Shown in pieces: positions 9,983 through 24,600 of a stretch of DNA of 64,000 nucleotides. Location of the stretch: contig OZ024809.1 in the NCBI GenBank assembly GCA_964017045.1, positions 27,520,618 through 27,584,617 on the forward strand. The letters are read 5' to 3'. The notes beneath the pieces were generated by a model. It was not told the origin of the DNA. It worked only from the letters and a program-made list of their open reading frames with translations, and did not search any database. This stretch comes from Omphiscola glabra (Eukaryota; Mollusca; Gastropoda; Lymnaeidae). The position numbers were made by a program, and so were the translations under genes. The number at the start of each line of letters is the position of its first letter. The stretch's first letter is position 1.

Positions 9983-12900
9983 TAGAGACTGATTTTGCTC
10001 ATACAAGTGTGGATAATGCAGAGGGAAATGCCGAAGTTGTCTTTCACATTAAACAAATTAGTTCTTTACTTTATAATCATGCATTTCACTGTAACTGTAA
10101 GAGTTTTTATATCATACTTTGCATAAGACCAGCAAGAGATCTAGGTGAGACTACAATTTAAATATAAATTATTTGATTTTTCTAATTAAGTCTAATTAAG
10201 ATGCTGGCAAAGTTTACCATAATTGAAAATGGGGGAAGAATCATTTTTATTTGCAAGGAACGATTAACAATTTACAACTTAATTTTAGCATTTCAGGGTT
10301 TGATTTATCACCTCTGTGTTTACCCTTACCATCACTTTTATGATTTTAAAAAAGTTATATTTAAATATATAATAATCCAGCATTAATTTCATAATTATTT
10401 ACAAGATAAGACCTTTGACAATCCTGGCATGTTAAATAACTCTTTGCAAGCATGATTCCAAGGTTTATAACAAAACATTTTTTAAAATAAAAATATGCAT
10501 ACATTCTTTAGTTGGCCCCTAATTTGACTCAAATTTTCTTTTCCTTTAGTAAAGTCTGAATATCTATACTGAAATGTTTGAAAAGTTTTCTGTCAGAATA
10601 TCGTTAAAGAAACATTTGAAAGGTTTGCTGGACTTGAATTGTATGCTCATGATTCTGTTAATACAATGACTGTGATTGACTATTAAGCACAGCTGTACAA
10701 ACTTGAACACTTCCACTCTGTGTTAGTTTTCTAACTTTAAATGGACTGGAAAGACTTCTGTAAATGTGCATTTAATTGTTTTTGACTGTTTTGTTGTTTG
10801 GTAAAATTGTGAAGTCTTTGTGAAGCCAGCTTCAAATTGATGTATTATGTTGAAACTGTCCCATTACTTAATGACTGTTATTTCATGACTGTTGTTTTAC
10901 ACCTTATAACTTATTTGAAGTCAGAATTGGTTCTGCAAATGTATGCTGCACACATTATGTCATGCTTAAGTTGCATGTAACATCCATTGTTTATTAAATA
11001 AACATGTTTTTGTGAAGTGTCAGTTTATTTAATTTTGCTGTCTTACAAAAATGTCAATCTTCTTTATACTGTCATACCTTTGAAAGAAAAATTCTTTTAA
11101 ATTTCAAAGTGTTTTCTAATAACATGAAACTATTTTTTTTTTAAGTTTAGAATTCAAATTTTTGTTTCTGTTGTCATTCACTCCATGTATAAAATCTAAT
11201 ACCCGAATCCTGCTCTCCCAACTGAGTGAACATAGTTGTAAAATCTGAACATTTAAGAAATGTTTCCTTAAATACTCATGAGTGTGCAAGAATTAGCTAT
11301 CCAGCTATCTAGTCAGTGTATCGTAACGTAAGAAATTATGGAAGAAGAAATATGCCAGTGAAAATATTTATAAAATATCTTAATGCATCTTAAAGGTGTT
11401 TTTCAAGAGCATCAAAGTTTAAACATACTAATCATCCTTATCTCCTGTCATATTAAGCAGTCTTGATTTTAAAGATCAATGGATGTTTTCAGTTTAAAAT
11501 TATTCTTTTAAAAATATGCATGTGTAAGTGATACTAAGAGTTGCTTGCTTTAATTAATGAGAAACAATTATTGCTTTTCTTAACTGCTCAGTTTTTTTAG
11601 CTATTAAAATAAAAAGAAAATTTTGTTGTTCTGTATTATATATGAGTATAAATTATCATTGAGAAAGAAATGAACAAGGTAGCTTCTGGTCATTTGTAAT
11701 CAGAAAGGATTTGGATTTGGGTTGTTCATAAAGTCAAACATAATGTGTTCAGTTCAATTGTTAAAGAAGGAATGTAAATGATTTTGAGAAGAAAATGGTT
11801 AAAATTAAAGTATTGGATGAGATTCTTAAAATTAAAATATCATTGAAAACATGAAAGTGGCTTGTTGCACATTTCATTTCCAAGAGTGAAATTTATGAAA
11901 CTAACTAAGAAAATAAAAAGGGAGTGTGCTGTGTTTGTTTTTAAAATGTGTATATAAAACACATTTATTTCTGCAATAAACTGTACCGTAAATATTTATT
12001 TTGTTCATTTAAACTGCTTTGCCATTGGTTATGTGATTAACAAAAAAATTTGATGATAAATTTCTCAGTTTGGCAGTTTTATAATTAATGCTTTAAATTT
12101 TTTTGCTATTTATTTTCCTTTTCTATTTGTAAATAGCAGTTATTGATGCGGTGTATGCAAATATGTGTTACAAATAATTGGTGCACCAAAATGTGTACAC
12201 TGTGGCATTCATTAAATTATATGTGCTGGCTACTTTAGAACCATGTACAAATGTATCTCCTTTATGCTTTTAAAATGGCATACACTTTCAGTAGTTTTCA
12301 TATTGCACATAAAGTATTTTGTGGTAAAATAAGTTGCAATTACTGTAATTGCTGTAACAATTGGTACTTTTTAAAAATAGACATGTTTTCATCTCTTTTG
12401 ATATGGTAGAGATTTTATTTATGCAGGGCTATGGGAATAGTAAAAGTAACATTTAGAGTTTATGTCAGTGTCTTTTATAAGCTATTTACATGTAATTTAG
12501 TTTTATACACATGCTGATTTCTTATTTTTTAACAGCAAAATACATGATGATAACAACATAATCAATTAAAAACTAAATCAGTTTCATAGTCTTAGTTAAG
12601 GCTTTTAAGAATCGAATTTCGTAGATGTTTGATATACTCAAAATAAAATAAGATTCCAGGTTGCATCCAAGTTCTTCTAGCCAACCTTGATGTTGATTCA
12701 AGAAGTATGTGGTTTTTAATAAAAAAATATCCTTCAAACTAATGCTTTTGTATTCAACTTTAACATAAGAATGAACTATTCTAAAATATTATTATTTTTT
12801 TTAAGCATCTGATTCGGGTATGTTATTTTTAACAAAAACATATTTTACTATTAACTAATGGTATAGGAATATGAACTTTCAGAATTTCAATAATTTTCAA

Positions 12901-14530
12901 AATCAGTTTCTTTTCAAATTTTCTTTTTTTTTTGGGATATCTCCTTTCAATTTCATTGGTGTAATTGCAAGGAGGTACTATTTTGTGCTAGACCAAGTTA
13001 CTGGTGCTGATTTATTATTTTGAGAAAAGTTTTTGCAACTGTAAAGTTGTTATGTAACTTACAATTAAGATTTCCTTTTATGTATTATAAGACTAGAAAT
13101 TGTGATTGCATTTCTTAAGCTTTAAAAACAGACATTTTAAATTATGTAACACCAAACAACCCCCAGCCCACCCCCACCCCCTTGTTTGACTCCATTAGGG
13201 ATTTAAACTAATATTTAGTTGTTTTTCCCAGGCAGCAATGCTTTATTACATGTAACTCAAGAATTCCTGATAAAGTACCTTTTGAAAGTGAATCTTTGGT
13301 ATGAGTTGAACCACAACAACCCCGGGTCAAAGTATCTGTTATACCAATGAGGTTGTTTCTGTTTCGATATAGTCTTTAAAACCGTATCCGGAAAATTGAT
13401 CGAAAGAAATTTGGTCGATGGAAAATTGATCGACGGAAATTTGATCTAACGGAAATTTGGTCGAATCGTTTTTTAAATTTATACGTTAAAATATTGCGTC
13501 AAATTTCTTTTAAAACTACAGACTCTTTTTTTCCCCACTTTCAGTGAACAATTATTGGCACACTGTTTAAACCCTGCGAATTTTAAACTTGGAGATAAAA
13601 CAAAGATCTCCATTCTATATTTGTGTATATTTTATTTAAACTAATCTTTACTGACTATAAACAGCATAATCTATGGCTGGTGTGTAACACAAATTTTCTT
13701 TATTATTTACTGCATCGCAGCATGAGATTGTTTTTTCAAATTCAGTGTTTGTTCATGATCAGAACAATTCTAGACTATAAAGTCATGGAAAAAAATGTAT
13801 TTTCCAAAGCTATTTTCCAAACTCTGTACATGTAATATGAAAGTTTATATTAAATTCCAAGAAATGTCTTTTGAAGTTTTTTCTTCCAATTTCTATCAAA
13901 ATATTTCTCTATGTTAAATTTTTATGGAAAAGGGGAAGTACAAATAGTGCTATCCTAAAATATTAATTGTTGAAGTCTCATTTTGTTTATTTTCTTAAAA
14001 GTATTCTGCTATAGTTTAAATGTTTTTAAATTATACAAGGGATACGATTTTCCAGCTGTTTTTTTACAATTGATTCATTAAATTATAGTGTTTCTACATG
14101 ATGATGACAGGATCACCATTTGTGTTTTTTAAAAAATTACATTACAAAAGATCAAATTAAAAAATAAAACTCTTCTCAGCTGATCACTTAGTTGGCACAG
14201 ATCACTAGCCATTTTCTTTTAAATATGAGCCTTCTTGGGGTTTGTCCAACATTGTTTGGCAAAATTTGAAAATGATATTCAGTATCCTATACTGCTAATA
14301 CATGTGCAGATATTCCTTCCACTTACTTAACCTTCTTTTAATTATTATTGGTATGATGTTTTTTTTTTTTTTTTAAATTTCATTTACAGACAAGTACTGC
14401 ATTCATACATCCAAATATGGCACTACGTTATTTTTACCTGTCAAAATATGATTTAATGTTACATTAAATGTACAGTGTATGAATGTAAACTTGAGCTCTT
14501 TTTTTTTTCTAAATAAAAAAAAGATTTGTT
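9983..14530 (+). other. 3'UTR-like AT-rich region after the fucosyltransferase-like gene
   Basis: No coding frame. AATAAA signals occur at 10997-11002, near 11974 and near 14511, so the transcript could end about 1 kb, 2 kb or 4.5 kb after the stop codon. The stretch lacks tandem arrays, unlike almost everything to the right of 23.8 kb. It contains one dispersed repeat (13382-13500), listed separately. Confidence 0.4.
13382..13500 (-). repeat. Dispersed repeat of GATCAAATTTCCGTC motifs, copy 2
   Basis: Reverse-complement relative of 3655-3742, with most of the motif order kept and a shared flank. Probably the end of an unclassified mobile element. Confidence 0.85.
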
Positions 14531-15363
14531 TAAAAGTGCTTTTTAGTCTCTTCCTTTTTCTTAATGACAATTTATGCCTTTAAACATTGTTCTTGATCTT
14601 ATTCAATAAATTATCAAGCTTACTTCAACTATTCTCAATGCCTGGCAAATTGTTCATTTAATTGTTGCCTGAGATGAAGTAAGGAGTGTGCAAACCGAGA
14701 GTCATAACTAGTACCTATATATCACGACACAATTCATATACAACTGAGATTCAAAATCAAATAGAGGGGACGTAAAAATGGAGCATCAGGCCCTTACATT
14801 TACATGTATCCCCTCCTTGCCTTAACCCAAAAGTAACACCACACCACCTCTCCCCTTTCTACATTTCCCCCTAAAACTGAACTTAAACACTGAAAAGTAA
14901 CATTTGTAGTGATATTAATATAGATAGTGTGTCAAAAATAAAATGAAAACATAAGCAATAGTTGATTACATTATTATATATTTTTTTATTTACTAGTTGA
15001 GATCATAATAAAATGTTAGTGACCGATTCGAATCTAGGTTTAATTGGTCTGGAACAAAAGATGGATAAAGCCAATCAACGTTTTATATTATAACCATGGA
15101 TTTGGTCAAATAAAATAGTTCTTGCATCTAATAAAACTAAAATATCTATAATTTATAACTGTCAAGTGATAGAGACAGAGGAAATAGATGACATGTATTT
15201 TATTTTTACTATTGTGACGATCACAGACGAGATAAAGCAAAAATCATCCAGTCCAATCATTTTGAATAAAAAAAAAATAATGAAGGTACATAACTGCTGA
15301 ATTGTTATTATTTTAATCTTTTGTTGATTTTTTTTTTTTTTTTTCTATTCCCAACGAACTGGG

Positions 15364-15551
15364 AGGTGCAAAGTCCGTGACACAATTTTTACGTCACACG
15401 GAAGTCAAAGTTTAATATGATAAGATAAACATTGGTGATCAACCAAGAAAAAGATCTCATTTGACCGTTGAAACATAGACCTACGACCTACGTTTCGGAT
15501 TTTGTCTGTGTAAAAAAAAAAAAAAAACCGAGGCCGAGAGGAAAGGAAAAT
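15364..15551 (+). promoter_or_regulatory. Putative ACADVL promoter / 5'UTR
   Basis: Just upstream of the start codon lie a DR1-like AGGTGC-A-AAGTCC (15364-15376; its right part is the HNF4-type CAAAGTCC core), an ACGTCAC CRE half-site (15391-15397) and an ETS-like CACGGAAGT (15397-15405). No TATA box is evident. These are eye-matched motifs; position and gene function make them plausible, not proven. Confidence 0.35.
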
Positions 15552-15613
15552 ATGATTCGAGGTGTAACGACTAAGCTTGGAAGAGGCGTTGCCATCTACA
15601 GAAATTCAGCACG
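15552..15613 (+). CDS. ACADVL: ACADVL exon 1 (presequence)
   Basis: Encodes [12 protein letters not shown]... with R/K and no acids, typical of a mitochondrial targeting peptide. It ends with the two bases CG before donor GTAAAA; the A at 21800 completes an Arg codon, and this phase match is what links it to the gene 6.2 kb away. Confidence 0.8.
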
Positions 15614-18600
15614 GTAAAAAGCACAACATAGTTTTACAGATGTTCATTATGTAACAATTAATTATAATTATAACACTCAAAAAATTAAATTAAAATTTAT
15701 GAACAAATATTCAAAATCTGCACATTTTTAGGGACATAATTATACACATTTTAAAATAAGTGACTTTAAATATCAGTGAGGGTCAGATGGATGGTATCAA
15801 AATAGGCTGCGACTATTCGCACCCGGGTACCATAAGTAAAAACTATTTAAAAAAACTATTGTTGGGTTTTTAAGACAAAATTAGGTATCAAATGAAAGAT
15901 AATTGAATAGACTATACGTTTGTAAACTTACTTCTTCAGTTTAACTAAAATAATATACAACAAATGATATCAGTGTCATCAGAATAGCATTGAGTGTAAA
16001 ATACAATGAATATGTACTTTTTGTGTTTGCCTTTATTAATAGATAATAATTTGTACAATATTTGTTTTCAGGATTTGGTAAATTTAGAGAGATGGGTACA
16101 CGTTTTTTACCATGGCCGCCATCTTGGTTTACACGACCTGTAAAATTAAGAATAAAACGTTTAAAAATAATGAAAAAACTTCCTAAATGTATCCCTCACC
16201 CTAACCTGAACCCTAAATCTATCCCTAAACCTAACCTGAACCCTAAATATATCCCTACACCTAACCTGAGCCCTAAAGCCTAGGGCACTCCAACTCAAAT
16301 TTTCAAATACATCAGACATACACAAAGAGCATGTCATTGGAAAGAGCTGGCTCTAAGCTTTCCAATGACACCAAGATAATCTTTCTATGACTTATAGGAG
16401 AAAAATTATGAATTTTTTAGTGATTTATTTTTCCCCACTATTCGGCTTTGTATTTAATTTTTAAAGCTGTGATCGCATTATTACACTTTTTGTACTATTT
16501 TGCTTGTATCTTTTTAGCTATTAAAGTTAGAGCTCTCAGATTTGGAGGAGACATTTACAATACAATGTGTAACAAAACAAAATACATGAATTGTGAATGA
16601 ATTTATTATATTTGTTAAAATATGATTTTATGAGCACAGGGGGTGGATAACGACAATTGTCGAAAAATTTAATTTTACAAAAAATGACATAATTACTAAA
16701 CCAATTAAGCTACTGCTATAAAATTTTCAATACAAACAAATTATGTCCATCTAAAAGTAAGGCACATTTAAAATAACTGAAATACAGACCAGAAAAATTT
16801 ATGTAAATTTATAAAAATATTTGATGAAAAGCGCCCGCGGCCGAGACATTTTTTACATTTAAATACATAACTTTTAAACTAATAAAGCTACTGCAATCAA
16901 ATTTTCATTAATAATAGTTTGTGACAATTCAACTGTAACAGAATATTAAAATATTGCAAAAGCTATTAAAATCATGCTATACAAAATTCAAAAATGTCAT
17001 GTAATCTTTTGACATTGATGTGCATTTTTAGGCATAACTTTTAAACTAACAATGCTAATTCAATAAAATCTTCAGTAAAAAATAGACAATGACAATGACA
17101 ATCTAAATTTAATAAAGTATTTAAATACAAAAACAATAATTCAGAACATTTTATATAAAAGATATTATATGAATTTCCATCATCATTATTGTACCGGTGC
17201 ATTTAAATACAAAACATAAAAACATCCAATGCAATATTGCAATCCACTGTCCACAGCAAGAGTTCGTATCCTTGTCCACCTGAAAGTATACATAATTTTA
17301 AAAATTAAACTTTAAAATGAGTGTGCTGAAAATTCAAATAAATTTTACCAAAACACACAATTAAACAAAATAAAAATCTCCTGAAGAACATCAGAAACTA
17401 AATGTGACAATGTCGTCCACCTGAAAGTATACCAAAATATTAAAAATTATCCTTTAAAATTAGAGCGCTGAAAATTCAAATAAATGTCATCAAAACACAC
17501 AATTAAACAAAATAAATATCTCCCGAAGAACATCAGAAACTAAATGTGACAATGTTGACCACCTGTAACACTTCGTGTCAGCATCCTGAGCAAAACTTGT
17601 CACATAAATTTCAAAATCTTTAATTGTTTTTTTAATTTCAGCCATAGCCATTTTATAAGACTATAATTGCAGAGACAAAACACAAACAGAGCACAATCGC
17701 AAAATCACAGGAAATAATCTGTAACTCTGAAAAAAAAAAAAAGACCAGGACTACTAATTAAGAATACACATAGTATCATATAAATAATGATGCAACAATT
17801 TTAAATAGGCCACACAATGTTCTTTAGCTTATGTACATTTATAATTTTTAATAACTTAATAATTCATTGGTCTTGGCATGTCAGCGCACCTTGATCTCTT
17901 TGTCTTTGTTGTCTTACTAAACTTAGACTTAGTATTATTTACATGTATTATTGATTCAAAGCATGTTCTTATAATTGAACTATAATAGGCCTAAAGTGTA
18001 ATTATTATTAAAAACCAGTTATGAAAAGTGTATATTTAGATTCAAACAACAGTTATAATGCAGGAAATATTTATCTAGTCGTTTCAAAAAGGTTTTAAAT
18101 AATAATAACCACTGTTTACATTAGAGATATATCACTTCCGGTAGATCGAGTGAAAAAAAATGGCCACGGCTTGGAAGCCTTGAATTTTTAGTCACGGCGA
18201 ACAAGCTCTAATAAAGTTCGTTGATGATCAGTACTCTTTAAAAAAAGTGTTTCCCCTTTTAAAACATATAAACTATGCGTACAAATAATTTCCACGTCCG
18301 TACAGGATATAAATAAAAAAAATTAGCACAACAAGCTCACTTACCCCAATCAACCTTTCAATTGATCGTCTCAGCGTGGTCCGATCTCCTATTTATTGAT
18401 ACCCCCGTAACCGGCATGCATCGCGGATTCAAATTCAAATAAGGAAGTCCCTCTATTTTTAGAAATGACGCAAAGCAAAACACCGACATCTACCGAAAAC
18501 GAAAAGCGCCAGCTGATCACGGCGATCACCGCTCGGCGGCCTTCGTTTTTCTACCGCCGGCGGCGAAGTATTGGGGTGCCTAGCAACATAACAAAACACA

Positions 18601-21600
18601 CAAATGATGTCATGTACTCATCTTTATAAATTAGCCCAGGATTTTTTTAATGTACCCTCAAAATGTATTTTCCAAAATAAAAATTCTTGATGTTATATAA
18701 AAAAAATTCTGTTTATTATATTGTATATTGCATTTAAAATGTCTCCTGAAAAAGTGTCATCATTATTTGTTAAAGTTAAAATAAAAAAATTGTGGGCAAA
18801 ATGAAGGTAGGAAAGTGGGCACAAGGTTTTGTAGTTAATTACAAAGATAAATAGGGGCTTTAAAAAATTAAGAAAAAAATCTTAACCTCACTTCCATAAA
18901 AGATAAAATTATGAACTTTGTGTTTTTGCAAAGCTTATACCGTAGTATACCTAACCCTTTAAAATGATGCATCATTTATGACACATGAACAATTTTAACA
19001 TTTCTGTCCAAGTACCCGGTACCCATGCATAGCATTCTCATCAGTGTTGAATTGCTCCTGATTATAATCATATAAGTTTCAAGCAATTAAAATGTAGTCA
19101 CAAAAATTGAGATTTTTGTTTTGCTTCCAAAAAATGTGTACACTTACAATGTCTCAATTTTTAAAACAAACATACATTTTTTATGGATAAAGAAAGTCTG
19201 TTACGGTCAATTTGTTTAACAGACTGTCCATAAATTTAAAGAAGGGTTGTCACGGGTTGTCAATCCTGCTCCTCATAGGGTTAAAATATGTGGTGATCTG
19301 ACTTAAGAAATAATATTTAGGGATATCTCTTGTATGAGATATCCTCTTGGCACTCTGTCTAGGGTTTCGTTAATTAAGCCAAATTACCACACAGACATAA
19401 TAACCTATCTATATACATATAGTGTAGACTGAAACAAAGTCTTGGTTAAAGGAGAAAATAACTACAATTATTTATTGAATAATATATTTACAAATTTCCC
19501 CTTAATACACTTTTGGTGATTGACATATATATATACATGAAATGGATGTCCTCTAATTAAACAGGTATTTCATTGCACTGCAAGTGTCACTGTCATACTA
19601 AGGTTATCATCATTATAAATGCTCAAGATACTATGTTCATTCCTTGGGGACTTAGCCTTTATATATTTCTTTGATGATCTCGGTGGATCACAAGCGCAGA
19701 GTAGCGAAGGCGGAGTCCCCGTTTGTAGATTCCGTGGGATCTCTGCGATGGGGAAGATGACTCTCCAGCGACGAATCGTGGTAGTAAGAGTCGCTGGATC
19801 TCGAAGTCCTAGTAGCCGTCAGGTAGTTTGGTGTAGGATGTAAATCAATCCCCTAGTTCCGGCTTCAAGGTCAGTCGGTCCAGTAATAGAAACCAGGTAG
19901 TACTCCAGGTAGCAGTCGCAGTTAATGATCACGCTAATGAAGTCCTAAGTCTAGGTACTGCCAGCGTCCACGGTTAAGTGATCAGATCTTAAAAGACATA
20001 CTTGCTAATAGCCTGGGTTGCATATATGTATCACGCTATTGAAGGTCTAAGTCTAGTTCCTTCCAGTGTCCACCGTCAAGTGATCAGATCATAAAAGACA
20101 TATACTTGCTAATAGCCTGGGTTGCAGTTATGTATCACGCTAATGAAGGTCTAAGTCTAGTTACTGCCAGCGTCCACGGTTAAGTGATCAGATCATAAAA
20201 GACATATACTTGCTAATAGCCTGGGTTGCAGTTATGTATCATGATAATGAAGGTCTAGTTCCTTCCAGCGTCCACAGTCAAGTGATAAGATCATAAAAGA
20301 CAAATTCTTGCTTGTTCTGGCTATTTATTTGAGTTGGGTGATGATTCAATTGGGTGATTTAAATGTTGTATATTTTCCCATCCAATGATAATCCTTTTTG
20401 CTACTGTGGGTTTGACCTTCTACCCTCAAATTTTATCGGTATGAGGCAGAAACTCACGCTTTTGCGTGAGCTATTTGGCGTAAGAATGCAATAACACCAA
20501 GGGAAGTCACTTGTGTCATGTTACTGTGGGGCAAAACAAGGGGGAGGAATGGTATTATTTTACAAGGGTTTCCAAGGGCGGATTTATGACAGAAGAATTT
20601 TATAAAGTCCAGCCTCAGATCATCACAAAATACTTAAATTATTAAAAGTGCATATGGTCTATATTTATATAATTAAAATACTTGATGGCTGTTGGTTAGT
20701 GAGATATAATTATTTTTATCAGTTTTTATTTGCGCTTGTCATTTCATTGTTAGGGCTTTTTATGAACATTATAATTATAATAAACAGAATAACCCATTGT
20801 CATCTTCAAATAAACACACAGCAGACTTTATATTTGTCTCCATCTCAGCCAAGCTGTCACCCCAAACTTAATATTAATATCAACCAAAACTTAATAAGAA
20901 ATAAATGGAATGGCATTAAAACTAAATAAAACATTCAACAAAATGTTTATATTACTCTACTCTTAAGTACTAAGTACTCTACTCTTAAGTACTAAGTACT
21001 GCATGGTTTCCTACCAAGTGCAGTTGGAAATAACGCAGAATCTTGTCGGGACATGATTACAGTTGCCGCATGGATATGAGGCGAGGGAACGTGGCGACCC
21101 TCGCCGATGATTCTAAATATACAGTCTTTGAGGGAACTGCTCCTTGGCAACCTCTTTCTTTCCCAGCTGCGGTGTGCGTTAGTCACATTGCAGAAAACCA
21201 CGTAAACCATATTAGAGGGCGTCTGTAAAACACCTACGCGCCCCCTCCCCCCCCGGGTGGGAAGGGGGGCATAGGGACGTAAAATGTACCACCCCAGCCA
21301 TAGAAAGTCCGGCCCCGTTGCTGTGTGAAAGGAGCACCTCGGCCGGCCAGGTGTTCATTCTCAGGTGCCGCCTCACTCGCTTAGTCAATCAATTGGAAGG
21401 GTGTGTGAGAATGTCTCAGGGGTGGAATTTTCCGGTGTGCCGCTTTGCGGCCCGACTGGAATAAAGACTACTGGGGGAGTAGTTCATGGCCAAATGAGTT
21501 TAGCGGAGGGTGCGGTGGGGAAGACTTCATGAGCTTCTGCTCGATAGTTTACTGTTTTTCTAAAGTAGATTAGTACTAAGGAACCAGCTGTACCTACTAG

Positions 21601-24600
21601 TTTCGGCTCCAACCCTATTGTGTCAGTGTGAACCAATACTTCATTGTGCTAAGAGTGGGGATGGGGGAGTCATCACTGTCAACAAATGGCGTCAAATGCT
21701 TGAATCATATTTTACAATCATGTTTTCATAATCTATAAAGACTAATCTATATCTATTTATAAAGACTTTATAGGGTGGACATTTATTTGTCTGTTTCAGA
21801 CTAAAGCCTATTTCAGATGTACCACAATGTAGATGTCTAGCTGGTGCTGCACCACAGCCTAAAGTAAGCTCAGTTTTATTTATTCAGTAGCTGTTACCAA
21901 TATTTCGTATTCAATGACCCGGGTATCAATATTTTTTATAAAACCAGGCCTGATGATGGGGTTTGACTAGAGCCATGGCTGCAATTTGCATTTTAATCTG
22001 GGAATGCCCCTACAATCACATGGTTATTCATAAAAGTTATTCTTAGTAATTATAAAAAAAATGGATCATGTGTACATAATTTTTTTGTCCCATTCATCCA
22101 TTCAATCCTCATTTAGCCACGTACACTATCACTTTCATTGGCTGCTACTGTGGGAGATGTCTTCAGGGTCAGCTGATCATTTTTCTGATGTTCTTTGCCT
22201 GTCTTTGGGTTTTCGGGTGTCTTATTTGAGTTTTCTGTGGTTTTCTCTGGGTTTCCTGTGGTTTTGTTTTCCCTAGGACTGCTGGAAACTAGGTTTGGTG
22301 GCTTTCTACAGAGGTGATCAAGCCATCTGGTGACATGCTTGCACTGTTTCTCTGCTTGATTTCTTGGGCGTCTTCATGCCGAGTAAATCTTACTAGTCTT
22401 TCTGTCTGTTTTACTTTGTTGTTCTTTACTTTAACCTACTTTAATTTCCAATCAAGGATTATTTTCTTTAGTGGTCTCCTTTCTTTAATTGTTTTTCCTT
22501 GTATGATATTCAATCTGACTCTGACCGCCTTTTTTCCCTATATCCTTGAATTCCCACAGCTTCTATCACGATTACTGAAGTAATCAAATAAAGTGGTCCC
22601 TCTTCTATTGCGGGGGTTAGGTTCCAGACCCCCAACCCCCAACCTTGATAGATGAAAATCTGCAAAATGGACACCTTATATTAAATTTAATATTTATAAA
22701 TATTTTAATTTAAGGCTTTATAAACCCCCGCAACACTTTTTTTAAACATTTCTACCCTCAGCCAGATAGTGTGCTGCCGCAGCGTGTTCCTTACTTTCGA
22801 GTCTTTGTCTACTCATCTGCTGTGTGCTACATATTTTATTTCAATTTAATATTCTTTTAAAAATGTTGTAATTAATATTTTAAATATATATATTTTTTCA
22901 ATTTTTAAGGTTAGAAAATGCTTATTTTAACAAAAAAAATTTGTTAAAATATAAGATATATAAAATACCTATATACAGCGAAATCCCTTGATATAGCGAA
23001 AAATCCAAGATACAAAATTAGATGTATACAAGTACAAAATTCATGATACAATGAGACCGTGGAAAGTGAACCCGGATATGGCCAGTGTCAACTGTACATT
23101 TTAAATATTTTTTTGTATATGCAGCATTAAATACTGATAATATAAATAAATATGTTAGAGACATTTTAATATCAATTGTTTTGGCTTTGCTGGTCAAACT
23201 GATGGGATTTTGTTTAAATGATACTGAAATGAAGAAGAACTCTGCAAGTAGCTCATTCTTTGATTCATGTTGCCTAGGATGCTGGAGAGAAGGACTCAGC
23301 TGCTGAGAAGCCAGAGTCAAAGTCATTTGGCTTGAATTTATTTCGGGGTCAAATTTCTGGGGATCAAGTTTTTCCATTTCCTGAAGGTTTGCCAGTTGTA
23401 CATATTTTTCTTTCTGCCAAATTATTATTTACTTGCACATTATTTTACATTAGAAATATGTATTTTTTTGGGGCTAGGGATCAATTAAAAAAAAATCTGT
23501 ATGAAACTTAGAAACCTTTTTTTATAAAATTTTGGTGCTTATTATTTGTTTGGCATATTCTTATTATTATGGGGAAAATTTATTGATTTTTAGAGTAATA
23601 ATCGATTATTTAGTTTTTTTGTGTTTTTTTTTAAAATACCTGTTGCAAACAGCATCTGATTTCAGGTATTTTTAAGACAAATATAATTTTCAAAATTTTG
23701 TCCAGGATTTCATGACCAACAACTGTGACCAAAAAAAAATATATTTCAGTTTTGACAGCAGATCAAAGACAGACTTTGCAGGAGCTTGTTGATCCCTGCG
23801 CCAAATTTTTTGAGGTCTGTAAGCTTAACATACAATCATAGGGAAATAATCATAGCAATCAGTGTCAAATAATCATAGCAATCAGTGGGAAATAATCATA
23901 GCAATCAGTGGGAAATAATCATATAAATCAGTGGGAAAAAATCATAGGAATCATTGAGAAATAATATAGCAATCATTGGGAAATATTATAGCAATCTAGG
24001 GGAAATCATTTTTAACAAATAATCATAGCAATCTGAGGGAAGTAATCAGAAATCAATTGGAAATAATCATAGCAATCATTGGGAAATAATCATAGCAACC
24101 AGTGAGAAATAATCATTGCAACCTGTGGGAAATAATCATATCGATCAGTGAAAAATAATCATAACAATCATTAGGAAATAATCATAGCAATCATGGGGAA
24201 ATAATATAGCAATCATGACTTTGTTGGATTCACTGGACTTTTATGAATCTCACTTTTAAAAAATTTAAACAGGCGTAAAATGTTTATTAGTCACTTAGTG
24301 ACATATAGAAAGGACTATACGTGACAGATGGGTAAGACACTAAGTGGCAGATGGGTAAGACACTAAGTGGCAGATGGGTAAGACACTAAGTGACAGATGG
24401 GTAAGTCACTAAGGGACAGATGGGTAAGACACCAAGTGACAGATGGGTAAGACACTGACAGATGGATAGACACTAAGGGACAGATGTGTAGACACTAAGT
24501 GGCAGATGGGTAGACTCTAAGGGACAGATGGGTAGACACCAAGTGACAGATGGGTAAGACACCAAGTGACAGATGGGTAAGACACTAAGTGACAGATGGG

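Larger units (their letters stand above)
15614..21799 (+). other. ACADVL intron 1 (6.2 kb)
   Basis: The longest intron and the one with the most dispersed, rather than tandem, repeats (listed separately). A CpG-rich patch at about 18480-18570 could be a regulatory region; no exon in it could be joined to the gene. Confidence 0.7.

Noticed and set aside
3655..16285. One large inverted duplication explaining both inverted repeat pairs (3.7/13.4 kb and 6.3/16.2 kb)
   Set aside because: In an inverted duplication the midpoints of the pairs should coincide; here they are about 8.5 and 11.3 kb, and the sequence between does not match, so they are independent insertions.
18480..18640. Arginine-rich 46-codon frame in the CpG-rich patch as an alternative first exon of ACADVL
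   Set aside because: No suitable donor in a phase that fits exon 2, and exon 1 at 15552 gives an exact fit with a typical presequence.
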